In this document: positions 33,862-43,183 of the stretch, piece by piece | Layout of the letters: each line of letters opens with the position of its first letter | Position numbering within the stretch: the stretch's first letter is position 1 | Assembly: GCF_009789675.1 (NCBI RefSeq) | Contig: NZ_CP046915.1 | Coordinates: forward strand, 558,001-622,000 | Length of the DNA: 64,000 nt | Direction of reading: 5' to 3' | From: Paraburkholderia acidisoli | GTDB lineage: Bacteria; Pseudomonadota; Gammaproteobacteria; Burkholderiales; Burkholderiaceae | The notes under the pieces: model-generated | What the model saw: only the letters and a program-made list of their open reading frames with translations | Database searches by the model: none | Told to the model about the DNA's origin: nothing | Translations under genes and position numbers: made by a program

Positions 33862-35201
33862 TCGTCTCCCTGCTGTTGCGCTTGCGCCTGGGTATCGGCG
33901 GATTCTTGCGCCATGAAGCGCTTCCACGCCGCGAACTGGTTGCGCATGGGCAATTCGCTCGTGCCGTTGATCGAGACGAAACCGTCTTCCACGGCGCGGT
34001 CCGTGCCCGCGTAGCGATGCATGCTGACCCACTCGCCGCCGCGCGTCCGGTTGCCTTCCTGGCAGCGCGCGTAGACTTCCACGTCGTCGGGCATCACGTT
34101 CGACGAGGGCGAGTTGATGACGTTGGCGTACGTGAGCGCGCGGTCGAACACGGCGTCCGGTGCGCCCTTCAGGCGAAACACCTGAATCTCCACGAGGGTT
34201 TTGTCGACGGCAATGGGCCGGATCACGCGGAACTGCTGGAACACCGTGTGCGGCGAGCCGCTGCCGTAAATCACCGTGTTATGGCGGTTCATGCCGAGGA
34301 TATTGCGTGCGCGTTCCTCGCCGTAAGCCTCGGTGAGCGTGGCGAAATGCGCCTTCGTCACCGGGTCGCGCGTGGCCGCCGTGGGATCGAAAATACCTTC
34401 CATGTAGCCGTGGCCGAACTCGTAGGCGCGCAACTCGAGCTTCTCCCAGAACTCGTAGGGCTCGCCGTTGCCGTCCATGATGAGCAGTTCGAACGGCATC
34501 GCGCCCATGTCCTCGGCCTGCGCGCGCGCCGACACCACCGACGACTCGTGCGTGACCGGCGCATGCATCGTGTCGTGCAGATTCTCGTAGAACACTTTCC
34601 AGTTCGAGCGTTGCAGCACGCGAAACACGCCGCCCGCGACTTCCACTTCGCCCACGGGCGAGCGGTCGCAGAGATTGTCGATGGAGGACGCCACGCCGTT
34701 CAGGAAGGTCTTGAGATCGGGGCCGTCGCTCGCCTGGTTCGCGAACACGAAACCGCGATAGCTCTCCACGCGCGCGACGCGGCGCATCGAAAAGTCGGGG
34801 TGTTTCGGGTCGAAGCAGGTGTTTTGCAAGCCGTTGCGCAGCGGCGCGGAAAGATGCGTGCCGTCGAGCTTGAAGGTCCACGCGTGATACGGACACCGAA
34901 AGAACTTGCCGGTGGAGCCTTCGCCGTCCGGCACGACTTTCGCGCCCTTGTGCGGGCAGCGGTTATAGACCACGTGAATCTGGCCGTCCGAGGCGCGCAC
35001 CATCACCACGTCCTGATCGCCGAGGCGCGTGGTGTGATAGTCGCCGGGCGCCTTCACCTGGCTTTCGTGACCGACGTAGATCCAGGCGCGGCCGTAAATG
35101 CGCTCCATCTCCAGCGCGAAAATCTCCGGGTCCGTGTAGACGCGCTTGTTGACGCTGTCCGGCCGCACGAGGCTCGCGAGGGTCTCAGTGTTCAGGCTCA
35201 T
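33858..35201 (-). CDS. Rieske-type ring-hydroxylating dioxygenase, alpha subunit
   Basis: A 447-residue catalytic subunit. The Rieske [2Fe-2S] ligands are C82 and H84 (NRCPHKGAKV) and C103 and H106 (FRCPYHAW). The mononuclear Fe site is D210 bridging, H213 and H218 in ENLHDTMHAPVTH, with a distal Asp in the C-terminal domain. GRAWIYVGHESQVKAPGDY is the conserved N-terminal segment. It inserts O2 into an aromatic or similar ring using electrons from the reductase encoded just upstream. Substrate specificity is not predictable from sequence here. Confidence 0.95.
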   Translation of the reverse strand: MSLNTETLASLVRPDSVNKRVYTDPEIFALEMERIYGRAWIYVGHESQVKAPGDYHTTRLGDQDVVMVRASDGQIHVVYNRCPHKGAKVVPDGEGSTGKFFRCPYHAWTFKLDGTHLSAPLRNGLQNTCFDPKHPDFSMRRVARVESYRGFVFANQASDGPDLKTFLNGVASSIDNLCDRSPVGEVEVAGGVFRVLQRSNWKVFYENLHDTMHAPVTHESSVVSARAQAEDMGAMPFELLIMDGNGEPYEFWEKLELRAYEFGHGYMEGIFDPTAATRDPVTKAHFATLTEAYGEERARNILGMNRHNTVIYGSGSPHTVFQQFRVIRPIAVDKTLVEIQVFRLKGAPDAVFDRALTYANVINSPSSNVMPDDVEVYARCQEGNRTRGGEWVSMHRYAGTDRAVEDGFVSINGTSELPMRNQFAAWKRFMAQESADTQAQAQQQGDE

Positions 35202-35234
35202 GCCGCTTCCTTGCAGTGAGGTTCAAAGAGGGGT

Positions 35235-36236
35235 TCAAAGATCGAGCACGAGACGCGCGCTCTTCGCACGCGAGACGCACGGGCAGAACGCGCCGCGCGC
35301 GTGGTCGTCCCCGGTCAGGCAGATGTCGCGATGATCGGCTTCGCCCTCGAGCAGTTGCGTCGTGCACACGCCGCAGTCGCCGCGCTTGCAGTCGTAGAGC
35401 GGGTCGAGGCCCGCTTCGATCATCACGTCGAGAATCGAGGTGCCGGGCGGCACGACCAGTACGCGGTCGGAGGCCGCGAGGCGCACTTCGAACGGCGCGG
35501 ATTCGGCGGCCTCGGCGCCCCCGGCGGCGGTCGGCGCGGCGGCGAACCGTTCGCTGTGCAGCGCGTCGTCGGGCCAGCCGAGCGCGCGCGCGGCCGCCAG
35601 CGTCGCCGTGATGAGGCCGCCGGGACCGCACACGTAGAGGTGCGCGCCGGGCTCGGGCCGGCCGATGGTCTCGGCGAGCGGCATGCCATGGCGCGGGTCG
35701 CCGCCGTCGAACCAGCGCGTGGCGTCGCCGAGCGCGCCCACTTCGTCGTGATACGCCATGGAGATCGCGTCGCGGGCCGCGTAGTGCAGCGCGTACGTTT
35801 CGCCCGCCGCGCCCAGCGCGCGCGCCATGGCGAGGATGGGCGTGATGCCGATGCCGCCCGCGATCAGCAGATGACGGCGTGCGCCCGGCGCGAGCGGAAA
35901 GTCGTTGCGCGGCGCGTCGATGTCGACTTCGTCGCCGGGCCGGAGCGCGTGCATCCAGCGCGAGCCGCCGCTGCTCGCGGGTTCGAGCAGCACCGCGATT
36001 TCATAGTGGTCGGGGTTGAACGTCGGGTCCTGCGACGAAGCAGCGGCGTTCACGAGCGAATACGCGCGCCGTTGCGTGCGCTCGCCGAGCGGCACGTGCA
36101 CGCCGATGTGCGCGCCGGCCTCGAACGCGGGCAGCGGCGCGCCGTTGGCGGCCACGAGATGCAGGCGCCGGATCGCGGCGGTCAGGGCATCGATGCGCGC
36201 GACGCGCATCCGCAAAGGCGTCCCGGAAGCGGACAT
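35235..36236 (-). CDS. Oxygenase reductase (FNR-type flavin plus plant-type [2Fe-2S])
   Basis: A 333-residue electron-transfer protein of the phthalate dioxygenase reductase/VanB class. The FMN/NAD-binding FNR module comes first (RAYSLVNA at 57-64, HLLIAGGIGITPILAMARAL near 122-141, YVCGPGGLI near 201-209). A C-terminal ferredoxin follows, with C283, C288 and C291 in YDCKRGDCGVCTTQ and a fourth Cys at 318 or 320. It passes electrons from NADH to the Rieske alpha subunit. It is the first structural gene of the operon, 34 bases ahead of the alpha gene. Confidence 0.92.
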   Translation of the reverse strand: MSASGTPLRMRVARIDALTAAIRRLHLVAANGAPLPAFEAGAHIGVHVPLGERTQRRAYSLVNAAASSQDPTFNPDHYEIAVLLEPASSGGSRWMHALRPGDEVDIDAPRNDFPLAPGARRHLLIAGGIGITPILAMARALGAAGETYALHYAARDAISMAYHDEVGALGDATRWFDGGDPRHGMPLAETIGRPEPGAHLYVCGPGGLITATLAAARALGWPDDALHSERFAAAPTAAGGAEAAESAPFEVRLAASDRVLVVPPGTSILDVMIEAGLDPLYDCKRGDCGVCTTQLLEGEADHRDICLTGDDHARGAFCPCVSRAKSARLVLDL

Positions 36237-36424
36237 ACAGCGACTCCGTTGAATTCAGACGGATCGACTGTAGGGTGGTCAAAATCGGCGGGATATCCGC
36301 GAATCGCAGCGGCTGTCCGGGGCGCGCAGGAATCGACGCGAAATGTTCATGGACGATTCGATGCGGGGGTTTGCTGCGCTGCGGCGAAGCGCGCGGGATC
36401 GGCGTTATCGGCGAAAACCGCGAC

Positions 36425-37408
36425 TCAGCTCGCGCGCTGGCGCACGAGGCGCAGCGTCGCCGAAGGCGTCTCGCCGAACTTCTCGCGGTAAGCGTTCGCG
36501 AAGCGGCCGAGGTTGGCGAAGCCGCAGCCCAGCGCGATATCGGCCACGCGCTCCGTGTCCCGCGCGCGCAGCAGCAGGTCGCGCGCGCGTTCGAGCCGCG
36601 ACTCGCGCACGATCTGCATCGGGCTCGCGTGCGAGTAACGCTGGAAGCTGTCGAGCAGCGTGCGCACGGGCACGCCCGCGGCTTCGGCAATGCCCGCGAG
36701 CGTGATGGGCTCGCAGGCGTGTTCGTCGATATACGCCTTCGCGCGCTTGACCGTGCGCGGCACGAGCGCGGCCGGCGTGGTGCGCGTCTGGCAATGATGC
36801 GGCTGGCCCGCGAGCAGCATCGTCACGAGCAGGCGTTCGAATTCCACGCCCACGCGGCGGTCGCGCTGCGCGAGCGCGATGGTTTCCGGCGACGACGCGA
36901 GCAGACGCAGTTGCGCGAGCCACGGCGCGAGTTCGGGGCGCGTGAGATCGAGCGTGGGTTCGATATGCAGATGGTCGTAGCCGGTATGCGCGAGCATCGC
37001 GCGCTTGTCGATGCGCACGAAGAACTGCTCGCAGTCGCCGGAAAACGTGCCGCCGAAGCGCATCTGCGGCCCGACGATCACGCCTTGTGTCGGCCCGACG
37101 ATGGTGCGCCGCCCGGCCACCGTGACATCGGCATAACCCGAGAGGCTCAGGATCGCGAGGTAGTAGTCCTCGATCTCGCCCGCGTCCACGCCCATCGCGC
37201 CCGCGTAGCCGATGGTGCCGAAGCCGAGACCGTCGATACGCACGTAGTTCATATGCGCCGAATGGCCCGCGCGCACCACGCCCGGCGTGAGCCGATGCGG
37301 CTGGAGCACGGTCGCGATGCGCTGGCGCGTGTCGTCGACGTCGGTCGACTCGAAGTACCGGTATTGGTGCAACAGCGCCGGCTCGATCAGCATGGAAGTT
37401 GGCGACAT
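36425..37408 (-). CDS. AraC-family transcriptional regulator
   Basis: A 327-residue regulator starting MSPTSMLIEPALLHQYRYFESTDVDDTRQRIATVLQPHRLT. Residues 1-200 are an AraC-binding-like sensor (PF14525-type layout), and the C-terminal HTHs read VKRAKAYIDEHACEPITLAGIAEAAGVPVRTLLDSFQRYSHASPMQIVRESRLERARDLLLRA and VADIALGCGFANLGRFANAYREKFGETPSATLR. The layout is that of activators of anthranilate-type and other aromatic dioxygenase operons. It lies 188 bases upstream of the Rieske operon in the same direction and divergent from a second MFS-porin pair, so it may control both. Confidence 0.9.
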   Translation of the reverse strand: MSPTSMLIEPALLHQYRYFESTDVDDTRQRIATVLQPHRLTPGVVRAGHSAHMNYVRIDGLGFGTIGYAGAMGVDAGEIEDYYLAILSLSGYADVTVAGRRTIVGPTQGVIVGPQMRFGGTFSGDCEQFFVRIDKRAMLAHTGYDHLHIEPTLDLTRPELAPWLAQLRLLASSPETIALAQRDRRVGVEFERLLVTMLLAGQPHHCQTRTTPAALVPRTVKRAKAYIDEHACEPITLAGIAEAAGVPVRTLLDSFQRYSHASPMQIVRESRLERARDLLLRARDTERVADIALGCGFANLGRFANAYREKFGETPSATLRLVRQRAS

Positions 37409-37708
37409 GGGCGTTCTTCGCTGCGTATTCGCTACGTATTGAGGGATCGCGGGGATCGGGCGGCGCGGGTCGATGGCCCGCGCACTCTCCCAAGCGTACC
37501 TCACTGTACACGTTCGTGATCTACATCAAAAAAACGCCATAACGAGGGTGCGAACCACTTGCCAGAAATGAACAACGCCGCGCCGGGCGTTGCGCGTAGT
37601 GGATAGATGGCGATTTTCGGCCGCCGAACACTCCGTCTGCCCTGCTTCGGCATCGGCCACAACACTACGGCACCCATCGATACGTCCATTTCCCCAGGGG
37701 AATCCCTC
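37409..37708. other. Divergent region between AraC and MFS genes
   Basis: 300 bases without a gene. It contains an A-rich tract (37523-37537) and one short hairpin-forming repeat, AACGCC (37574-37579) with GGCGTT (37586-37591). No consensus sigma-70 hexamers are apparent. AGGGGAA a few bases before 37709 is the MFS ribosome binding site. Confidence 0.4.
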
Positions 37709-38968
37709 ATGAATACGGTCTCATCCTATGCCGTGCACGCACCGCGATTGCGGGCGTGGCAAACCTTCGCGCTGTTCGTCGGCGTGCTCGGCGAGTTGTT
37801 TCTCGCGGGCGACTGGTACGGCTTCGCGGCGGTCATGCCGTTCGTCTCGCACGCGCTGGCGCTCTCGCCCGCCGAGGCCGGTTTCGCGCAGGGCGCGTTC
37901 GCCATCACCTACGGCGTGGGCATGTGCGTGTGGTCGCCGCTCGGGCGCACGCTGAGCGCACGCGTGCTGTTCGCGGTGGGCTTGCTGGGCGCGGGGCTCG
38001 CGATGTTCTGGCAGTCGCATGCGGCTTCGTACGCGATGCTGATCGCGCTGCGCCTCGTGATCGGCTTCTTCGACGCGGCGGTGTGGGTCGGCACGATGAA
38101 GCTGATCGTGGGCTGGTTTCCGCCCAGACGCCACGGCTTCACGATGGGCGTGCTGCTCGCCGCGTTCAGCCTGGCCATCACGCTCGACTTCGCCATCGGC
38201 ATTCCGGTGTCGGAGGCATTCGGCTGGCGCACCTTTTTCGCCGCGCTCGGCGTGGCGACCTGCGCCGTGGGCGCGTTCGGCGCGCTCGCGATTCGCGGCG
38301 GCCCGCGCGAGATCGGTTACGCGGATTTTCGTTGGGACGACGAGGCGGGTCACGCGCACGCGCATACGCACAACGAGGCGCCTCGGCAAGCCGTGTCGAT
38401 CTGGGCCGTGTTCCGCTCGAAGTGGCTCTACGTGGGCGCGCTGGCCATTTTCGGCGACATGTTCGCGATCTCGGCCGTGACGACCTGGGTCGTGCCCGCG
38501 TTCATCGAGGTCCAGCACATGCCGGTGCCCGCCGCCGCGACCGTGGGCGCCACCATGGGCTTCGCGCAAGTGGTCGTGCTGCTCGTGGGCGGCTGGCTCT
38601 CCGACCGCATGCCACGCACGGCCATGTTGAAGGTCGGCGCGGCGTGCTGCGTGGCGGCGGCGCTCGCGTTCGTGGCCACGACGCTCGTGCGGATCGAATG
38701 GAGCGGCCTGCTCGCGATCTCGGCGTTCAGCGGCGTGGTCGTGCTGAGCGGCGGCGCCATCTTCAGCCTCGTGAGCGAAAAATACGGCGAAGCGCTCGCG
38801 GCCAGCGCGATCGGCTTCGCGGAGCTGGGCGGCATCGTCTCGACCTTCGTCGCGCCCGCGTTGCTCGGCGCGGTGATCGGCGCGACGCAGTCGTTCGCGG
38901 TGGCGTTCGGCGTATTCGCGGCGGTGGAAGTGCTGATCTTCGTCGCGTTGCTGGTGGTGGCGCGTTGA
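37709..38968 (+). CDS. MFS transporter, paralogue of the one at 25.5 kb
   Basis: A 419-residue 12-helix MFS carrier starting MNTVSSYAVHAPRLRAWQTFALFVGVLGELFLAGDWYGFAAVMPFVSHALALSPAEAGFAQGAF. The TM1-loop-TM2 segment and RLVIGFFDAAVWVGTMKLIVGWFPPRRHGFTMGVLLAAFSLAITLDFAIGIPV match the earlier transporter nearly residue for residue; the His-rich linker HAHAHTHNEAP between halves does not. It is followed 98 bases later by a porin, the same pairing as in the first copy. It probably brings in the substrate of the Rieske operon. Confidence 0.9.
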   Translation: MNTVSSYAVHAPRLRAWQTFALFVGVLGELFLAGDWYGFAAVMPFVSHALALSPAEAGFAQGAFAITYGVGMCVWSPLGRTLSARVLFAVGLLGAGLAMFWQSHAASYAMLIALRLVIGFFDAAVWVGTMKLIVGWFPPRRHGFTMGVLLAAFSLAITLDFAIGIPVSEAFGWRTFFAALGVATCAVGAFGALAIRGGPREIGYADFRWDDEAGHAHAHTHNEAPRQAVSIWAVFRSKWLYVGALAIFGDMFAISAVTTWVVPAFIEVQHMPVPAAATVGATMGFAQVVVLLVGGWLSDRMPRTAMLKVGAACCVAAALAFVATTLVRIEWSGLLAISAFSGVVVLSGGAIFSLVSEKYGEALAASAIGFAELGGIVSTFVAPALLGAVIGATQSFAVAFGVFAAVEVLIFVALLVVAR

Positions 38969-39066
38969 GCCGGCGTTAGGCGTCTCAAGTGGAAAGAGCG
39001 CCTTCGTATCGGCATTGATTCGGATACCCAATTATTTTTGATGTGCCTTGCCCTGGAGACCTCTCG

Positions 39067-40149
39067 ATGAAAAAAGTATTCGCCGGCGCGCTCTGCGCAG
39101 CGCTCGCTTCTGCCGCGCATGCGCAAAGCTCGGTCACGCTGTACGGCATGCTCGATGCCGGCATCACCACGCTGTCGAACGACGGCGGCCATCGCACCAC
39201 GGTCATGGACACGGGCGTGCTCGTGCCGAACCTGTTCGGCCTGAAGGGGCGCGAGGATCTGGGCGGCGGCTGGTACGCGGTGTTCAACCTCGAAGGCCAG
39301 TTCGAAGTGGGCACAGGCGCGCTCGACGGCAATCTGTTCGGGCGCCAGGCGTGGGTGGGTATCGACAGCGACCGCTACGGCACGCTCACGGCCGGTAACC
39401 AGTACGAGTTCATGTTCATGTCGCTCTCGTACAACCGGCTCGGGCCGGAACTGCCGTACGTGTCGCTCACGAACCTGCGGCAAGGTCCGTTCGACGCGCT
39501 CGGCAAACCGGGGCCGTTCAGCGGCGATTTCGACTTCGACCGCACCGCGGGCGCGTCGCGCATGGCGAATTCGGTGAAGTACGAATCGCCTTCCATCGGC
39601 GGCCTTTCCGTGGGCGCGATGTACGGCTTCTCCAATCTCGCGGGCGGCTTCTCGAACCAGAACGCGTACAGCTTCGGCATCGACTACGACCAGAAGGCGT
39701 ATTCGATCGACGCAGCCTACACGATGACGAAGTACGCCGAGATCAACAACGGCGCCGACGGCATCCGCAATTTCGGCGTGGGCGGCCGCGTCGCGATCCT
39801 GAGCGGCTGGGCCGACCTGCTCTACACGAACACGCGCAACACCTTCACGGGCGCGACCATCAACGTGATCGAGGTGGGCGGCACGGTGCCGGTCGGCCAG
39901 GCCATGCACCTGTACACGGCGTATCAATATATGAAGGGCAACGACGTGCTGGAGAACAATCGCGCGCATCAGGTGAACGTGACGCTCGATTACACGCTGT
40001 CGAAACGCACCGATATTTACGCGAGCGCGGCCTGGCAGCACGCGAGCGGTGACGGCGATACGGCGAAGGCGTGGATTCTATTTACGGCGGGGCCTTCGTC
40101 GAGCGGCAATCAGGCGTTGCTGCGCGTGGGCATGCGGCATTTCTTTTGA
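39067..40149 (+). CDS. Gram-negative trimeric porin
   Basis: A 360-residue porin with signal peptide MKKVFAGALCAALASAAHA and mature QSSVTLYGMLDAGITTLSNDGGH; FGLKGREDLGGGWYAVFNLEGQFEVGTGALDGNLFGRQAWVGI is the standard N-terminal barrel. It ends in LLRVGMRHFF. GGAG precedes the ATG. It is probably co-transcribed with the MFS gene upstream as an outer-membrane route for the same compound. Confidence 0.93.
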   Translation: MKKVFAGALCAALASAAHAQSSVTLYGMLDAGITTLSNDGGHRTTVMDTGVLVPNLFGLKGREDLGGGWYAVFNLEGQFEVGTGALDGNLFGRQAWVGIDSDRYGTLTAGNQYEFMFMSLSYNRLGPELPYVSLTNLRQGPFDALGKPGPFSGDFDFDRTAGASRMANSVKYESPSIGGLSVGAMYGFSNLAGGFSNQNAYSFGIDYDQKAYSIDAAYTMTKYAEINNGADGIRNFGVGGRVAILSGWADLLYTNTRNTFTGATINVIEVGGTVPVGQAMHLYTAYQYMKGNDVLENNRAHQVNVTLDYTLSKRTDIYASAAWQHASGDGDTAKAWILFTAGPSSSGNQALLRVGMRHFF

Positions 40150-40221
40150 CGGACGATACCGCGACGAGGCGCGCGCGATTCAGAAGGCCACGCGTGCCTC
40201 GTTGCTCACTGGCTCACGGGC

Positions 40222-40443
40222 TTACTTGCTCGCGCATAGCGCGACGTAAGCGGCCAGAAACGGCACGAACATCAAGGTGCCGACGAGCAGGCTTTTGAGT
40301 TGTGTGTTGCGATGGTCTTTTCCTGCGTTCGTTTCCCGTGCGACGGTGGCTTCTGCCGTTTCCTCGCCGGGTGCGAAGGAGTACAGCGTGTTGACGCGGT
40401 TGAGCAGTTGGGAATGATCGACCAGCAGCAGAAGCGGGCTCAT
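40222..40443 (-). CDS. Small hypothetical membrane protein
   Basis: A 73-residue open frame starting MSPLLLLVDHSQLLNRVNTLYSFAPGEETAEATVARETNAG, with one clear C-terminal membrane helix (LLVGTLMFVPFLAAYVALCA). A good SD (GGAGAA, about 8 bases upstream) supports translation. It may be tail-anchored in the inner membrane. I do not recognise the family, and neighbours give no functional hint. Confidence 0.6.
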   Translation of the reverse strand: MSPLLLLVDHSQLLNRVNTLYSFAPGEETAEATVARETNAGKDHRNTQLKSLLVGTLMFVPFLAAYVALCASK

Positions 40444-40588
40444 GACGGTTCTCCGTGACACGTTGTTTGCAGGACAGGTGTCAGGATAGGCGCGGCGGGT
40501 TGGCGGTTCTATCGAAGGATTTCGAGATGAAAGCCGGAGCCGCGGAAGAAGGCTGGAGAGCGGTCTGGCGGCCGCTCCCGGCGTGGGA

Positions 40589-41398
40589 TTAGACCCCCAG
40601 TTGCCGATCCACCCACCCCCTCACCCTTCGCGCCAACCCCTGCGCCGCCGCCCCCAACAGCACGTTGTGCCCGAACCCCGGCTCCAGCCAGTACTCGCAG
40701 CCGTACAGGCCAGCCAACGCGCGCCCCGTCCCGGGCGGCGTCAGCACATCGAGTTCACCCGAAACCAGCAGCGTGCGCCCGCCCGGCACGCGCGCCGCGT
40801 CCACCTCGAGCGTCCAGCGCGTCGCTTCATACACGCGCTTCGGCGACTCGGGCACGAGCAGCGCCTGATAGTGCCGCGCTTCGTCGTCGCTCAGGCCCTG
40901 GAAGAACAGCTGACGCGCGACCTCGGCGGGCGGCGGTCCCCATGGCGCGGCAAAATCGGCGATCGGCAGTTCGATCGGCTCGGGATGCACATTGGCGGGC
41001 ACCACCGGCGTCAACAACACGAGCGCCGCCACGTCGTAACGCGCCGCGTAAAGCTGCGACGCCAGCCCGCCCATCGAATGCCCGACGACCACCGGCGGCA
41101 AGTCGAAGCGGCTCGCGACCGCGCGAATATCGTCCACTACGTCGGCAATCGACAGCTTCACGAAACGCTCGGTGGGCACCGCCGCCGAACCACCCCGGCC
41201 GCGCCAGTCGAGTACGTGCACGTCGTAGCCCGCCGCCGCGAATTCGGGCGCGTACACGTCCCAGCACCACGCGCCGTGGCAGCCGCCGTGCACGCAGAGC
41301 ACGGGCGGGCGGTCCGGCATGGCGTCGGGCGAAGTGAAGCGCTCGACGTGAATGCCGTCGGCGTTGTAGGTAGCGTGATCAAGCGTGGTCGATGGCAT
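40589..41398 (-). CDS. Alpha/beta hydrolase
   Basis: A 269-residue alpha/beta hydrolase. LCVHGGCHGAWCWDVYAPEFAAAGYDVHVLDWRGRGGS is the oxyanion loop and strand-4 region, S108 lies in VVVGHSMGGL, the acid is probably the Asp in SGELDVLTPP, and the base is the His of PGFGHNVLLG. The fold fits an esterase, C-C hydrolase or lactonase, and the small size is compatible with a ring-fission-product hydrolase, but it is not adjacent to a ring-cleavage gene. GAGGAG precedes the ATG. Appears monocistronic. Confidence 0.87.
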   Translation of the reverse strand: MPSTTLDHATYNADGIHVERFTSPDAMPDRPPVLCVHGGCHGAWCWDVYAPEFAAAGYDVHVLDWRGRGGSAAVPTERFVKLSIADVVDDIRAVASRFDLPPVVVGHSMGGLASQLYAARYDVAALVLLTPVVPANVHPEPIELPIADFAAPWGPPPAEVARQLFFQGLSDDEARHYQALLVPESPKRVYEATRWTLEVDAARVPGGRTLLVSGELDVLTPPGTGRALAGLYGCEYWLEPGFGHNVLLGAAAQGLARRVRGWVDRQLGV

Positions 41399-41538
41399 GT
41401 GCGGTCTCCTCGCGAGGTCGTCTGAGACTCGCATTCTTCGGAGGCCGAAATGGCTTGGCTAGCCGATATACGCAGCGCCGCCGCGTAGCAAGGCCGGATT
41501 GCGCAAGCGTCGCGCATCGGTGCATCAACGCAGCGGCG

Positions 41539-42342
41539 TCAAAGCTGCTCGGAAATTCGCCGCGACACGTCCTGCAATTGCCCGAGATAGCGCTCGACGA
41601 CTTTCTCCACCGTGAGCGCCGACGAGAACCACGTGAGCCCGATCGAGGCCGCGACGAATTCCTTCGCCATCACCGGCACGGCGATCGTGCCCGACACGGG
41701 CCGCACCGTCGTGTCGCGCAACGCATAACCGCGCTCGCGCGTCTGCGCGATCATCGTCTGCACGGCTTCGCGATCCTGCGCGAGACGGTCTTCGGGATGA
41801 TGGCTCTGGCGCACCACTTCGAGCAGCATCGCCTGCTCCTCGGGCGCGCAAAACGCGAGATACGCGCGGCCGAGCGCGCGCGAAACGAGCGAAAGCCGCA
41901 TGTTGATCGACGAATGCAGCAGCGAGAGCGGCGAATACGGAATCGTGCTGTAACGCACCACGAGCGCATCCACGTCGAGCATACCCACGGCGATCGGCCA
42001 CTTGATCTCTTCGGTCAACGCGCGCACGAGCGGCGCGGCGATCTCCACCACGCGCGGCACGTGGTGATAGCCCGAGTTGAGCGCGTTCACGCCTTCGAGC
42101 AGCCGGTATTCGCCGGGGCGTCCGCCGCGCGCCACGAGGCCGAGTTCCTCGAACGTGCGCAACAGACGGATCAGCGTGGGCTTGGGCAGCAGCGTGAGTT
42201 GATGCAACCCGTCGAGCGTCGAAACGGGCATCTGGTTCAGCGCGCGCAACAGGGTGATCGCACGCTCGACGGCGCGAATCGATGAGTCGCGTTCGGGCAT
42301 CGTGTCTTTCGGGCGAGTGATGAGGCGCGGCGCGCGGCTCAT
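41539..42342 (-). CDS. IclR-family transcriptional regulator
   Basis: A 267-residue IclR-type protein. The winged HTH is DSSIRAVERAITLLRALNQMPVSTLDGLHQLTLLPKPTLIRLLRTFEELGLVARGGRPGEYRLLEGV, and the effector domain contains WPIAVGMLDVDALVVRYST and RERGYALRDTTVRPVSGTIAVPVMAKEFVAASIGLTWF. The start could be ATG 42342 or 42300; the HTH begins shortly after the latter. It lies upstream of the alpha/beta hydrolase, in the same orientation as the aldolase and MFS genes. IclR regulators often control aromatic or organic-acid degradation. Target not certain. Confidence 0.88.
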   Translation of the reverse strand: MSRAPRLITRPKDTMPERDSSIRAVERAITLLRALNQMPVSTLDGLHQLTLLPKPTLIRLLRTFEELGLVARGGRPGEYRLLEGVNALNSGYHHVPRVVEIAAPLVRALTEEIKWPIAVGMLDVDALVVRYSTIPYSPLSLLHSSINMRLSLVSRALGRAYLAFCAPEEQAMLLEVVRQSHHPEDRLAQDREAVQTMIAQTRERGYALRDTTVRPVSGTIAVPVMAKEFVAASIGLTWFSSALTVEKVVERYLGQLQDVSRRISEQL

Positions 42343-42438
42343 GCGAACCTCGCGCCGGCACCGGCGAAACCGCGCATTATCGCAACTCCTCGCGCGGCTT
42401 ACATCGGGCACTACCCGCAGCGCGCAGCGGCACGCGCA

Positions 42439-43164
42439 TCACGCCATCAGCGCGAGCGCGCCCTTGCGCAGCAGCGACTGGTCCGAGCCGATCACGAACC
42501 ACGTCGCGCCCATTGCCGCGAATTCGTCGCACTCGCTTGCCTCGCCGCACGCCACGCCCGCCGTCTTGCCCGCGCGCCGCGCGATGGCGAGCGCCTCCAC
42601 GGTCGCCTGCATGACCTCGGGCGCGCGCGCGTCGGTCAAGCCGAACGAGAGCGCGAGATCGGCGCGGCCAACGAACAGACCCGACACGCCATCGACATCG
42701 GCGATCGCCTGCGCGGCCTCGCAGCCCGCGCGGCTTTCGATCTGACACAGTATGTCGATGCCATCACCGGCCGCCACCGCTTTCTTCATGCCGAGCGCGC
42801 CGTAACCCGCGAAGCGCGGCGAGCTGGAAAAGCCGCGTTCGCCGTCGATGAAGCGCGTGCGCGCGACGAGCTGGCGCGCTTCGTCGGCGGAATCCACATG
42901 CGGCACCAGCAGGCCGGACGCGCCCAGATCGAGCGCGGATTGAATCGTCGCCGCGCTCATGTCGGGAATGCGCACGTAGAGCGGCAGGTTCACGGAACGC
43001 GCCGCGATCACCATGACGTCGAGCGTGCCGCGGTCGAACGGCGCGTGCTCGGCGTCGATCACGACGAAGTTCAGGCCCGCGCCGCCGAGAATCTCGACGA
43101 TCTGCGGCGCGCCCGTTTTGACGAAGGTGCCGATCCGGCGCGTGGGGGTGTCGTTGGTGGACAT
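42439..43164 (-). CDS. HpcH/HpaI-type class II pyruvate aldolase
   Basis: A 241-residue TIM-barrel aldolase. Catalytic base H40 lies in DAEHAPFD, R65 (YVRIPD) binds the pyruvate carboxylate, and E143 (QIES) and D169 (VGRADLALSFG) bind the divalent metal. The family cleaves 4-hydroxy-2-oxo-acids such as 2,4-dihydroxyhept-2-ene-1,7-dioate to pyruvate and an aldehyde, a late step of meta-cleavage pathways. It starts 20 bases after the MFS gene ends on the same strand, so they form an operon. Substrate not assignable. Confidence 0.92.
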   Translation of the reverse strand: MSTNDTPTRRIGTFVKTGAPQIVEILGGAGLNFVVIDAEHAPFDRGTLDVMVIAARSVNLPLYVRIPDMSAATIQSALDLGASGLLVPHVDSADEARQLVARTRFIDGERGFSSSPRFAGYGALGMKKAVAAGDGIDILCQIESRAGCEAAQAIADVDGVSGLFVGRADLALSFGLTDARAPEVMQATVEALAIARRAGKTAGVACGEASECDEFAAMGATWFVIGSDQSLLRKGALALMA

Positions 43165-43183
43165 AGTCGAAAGCCGATGAAAG

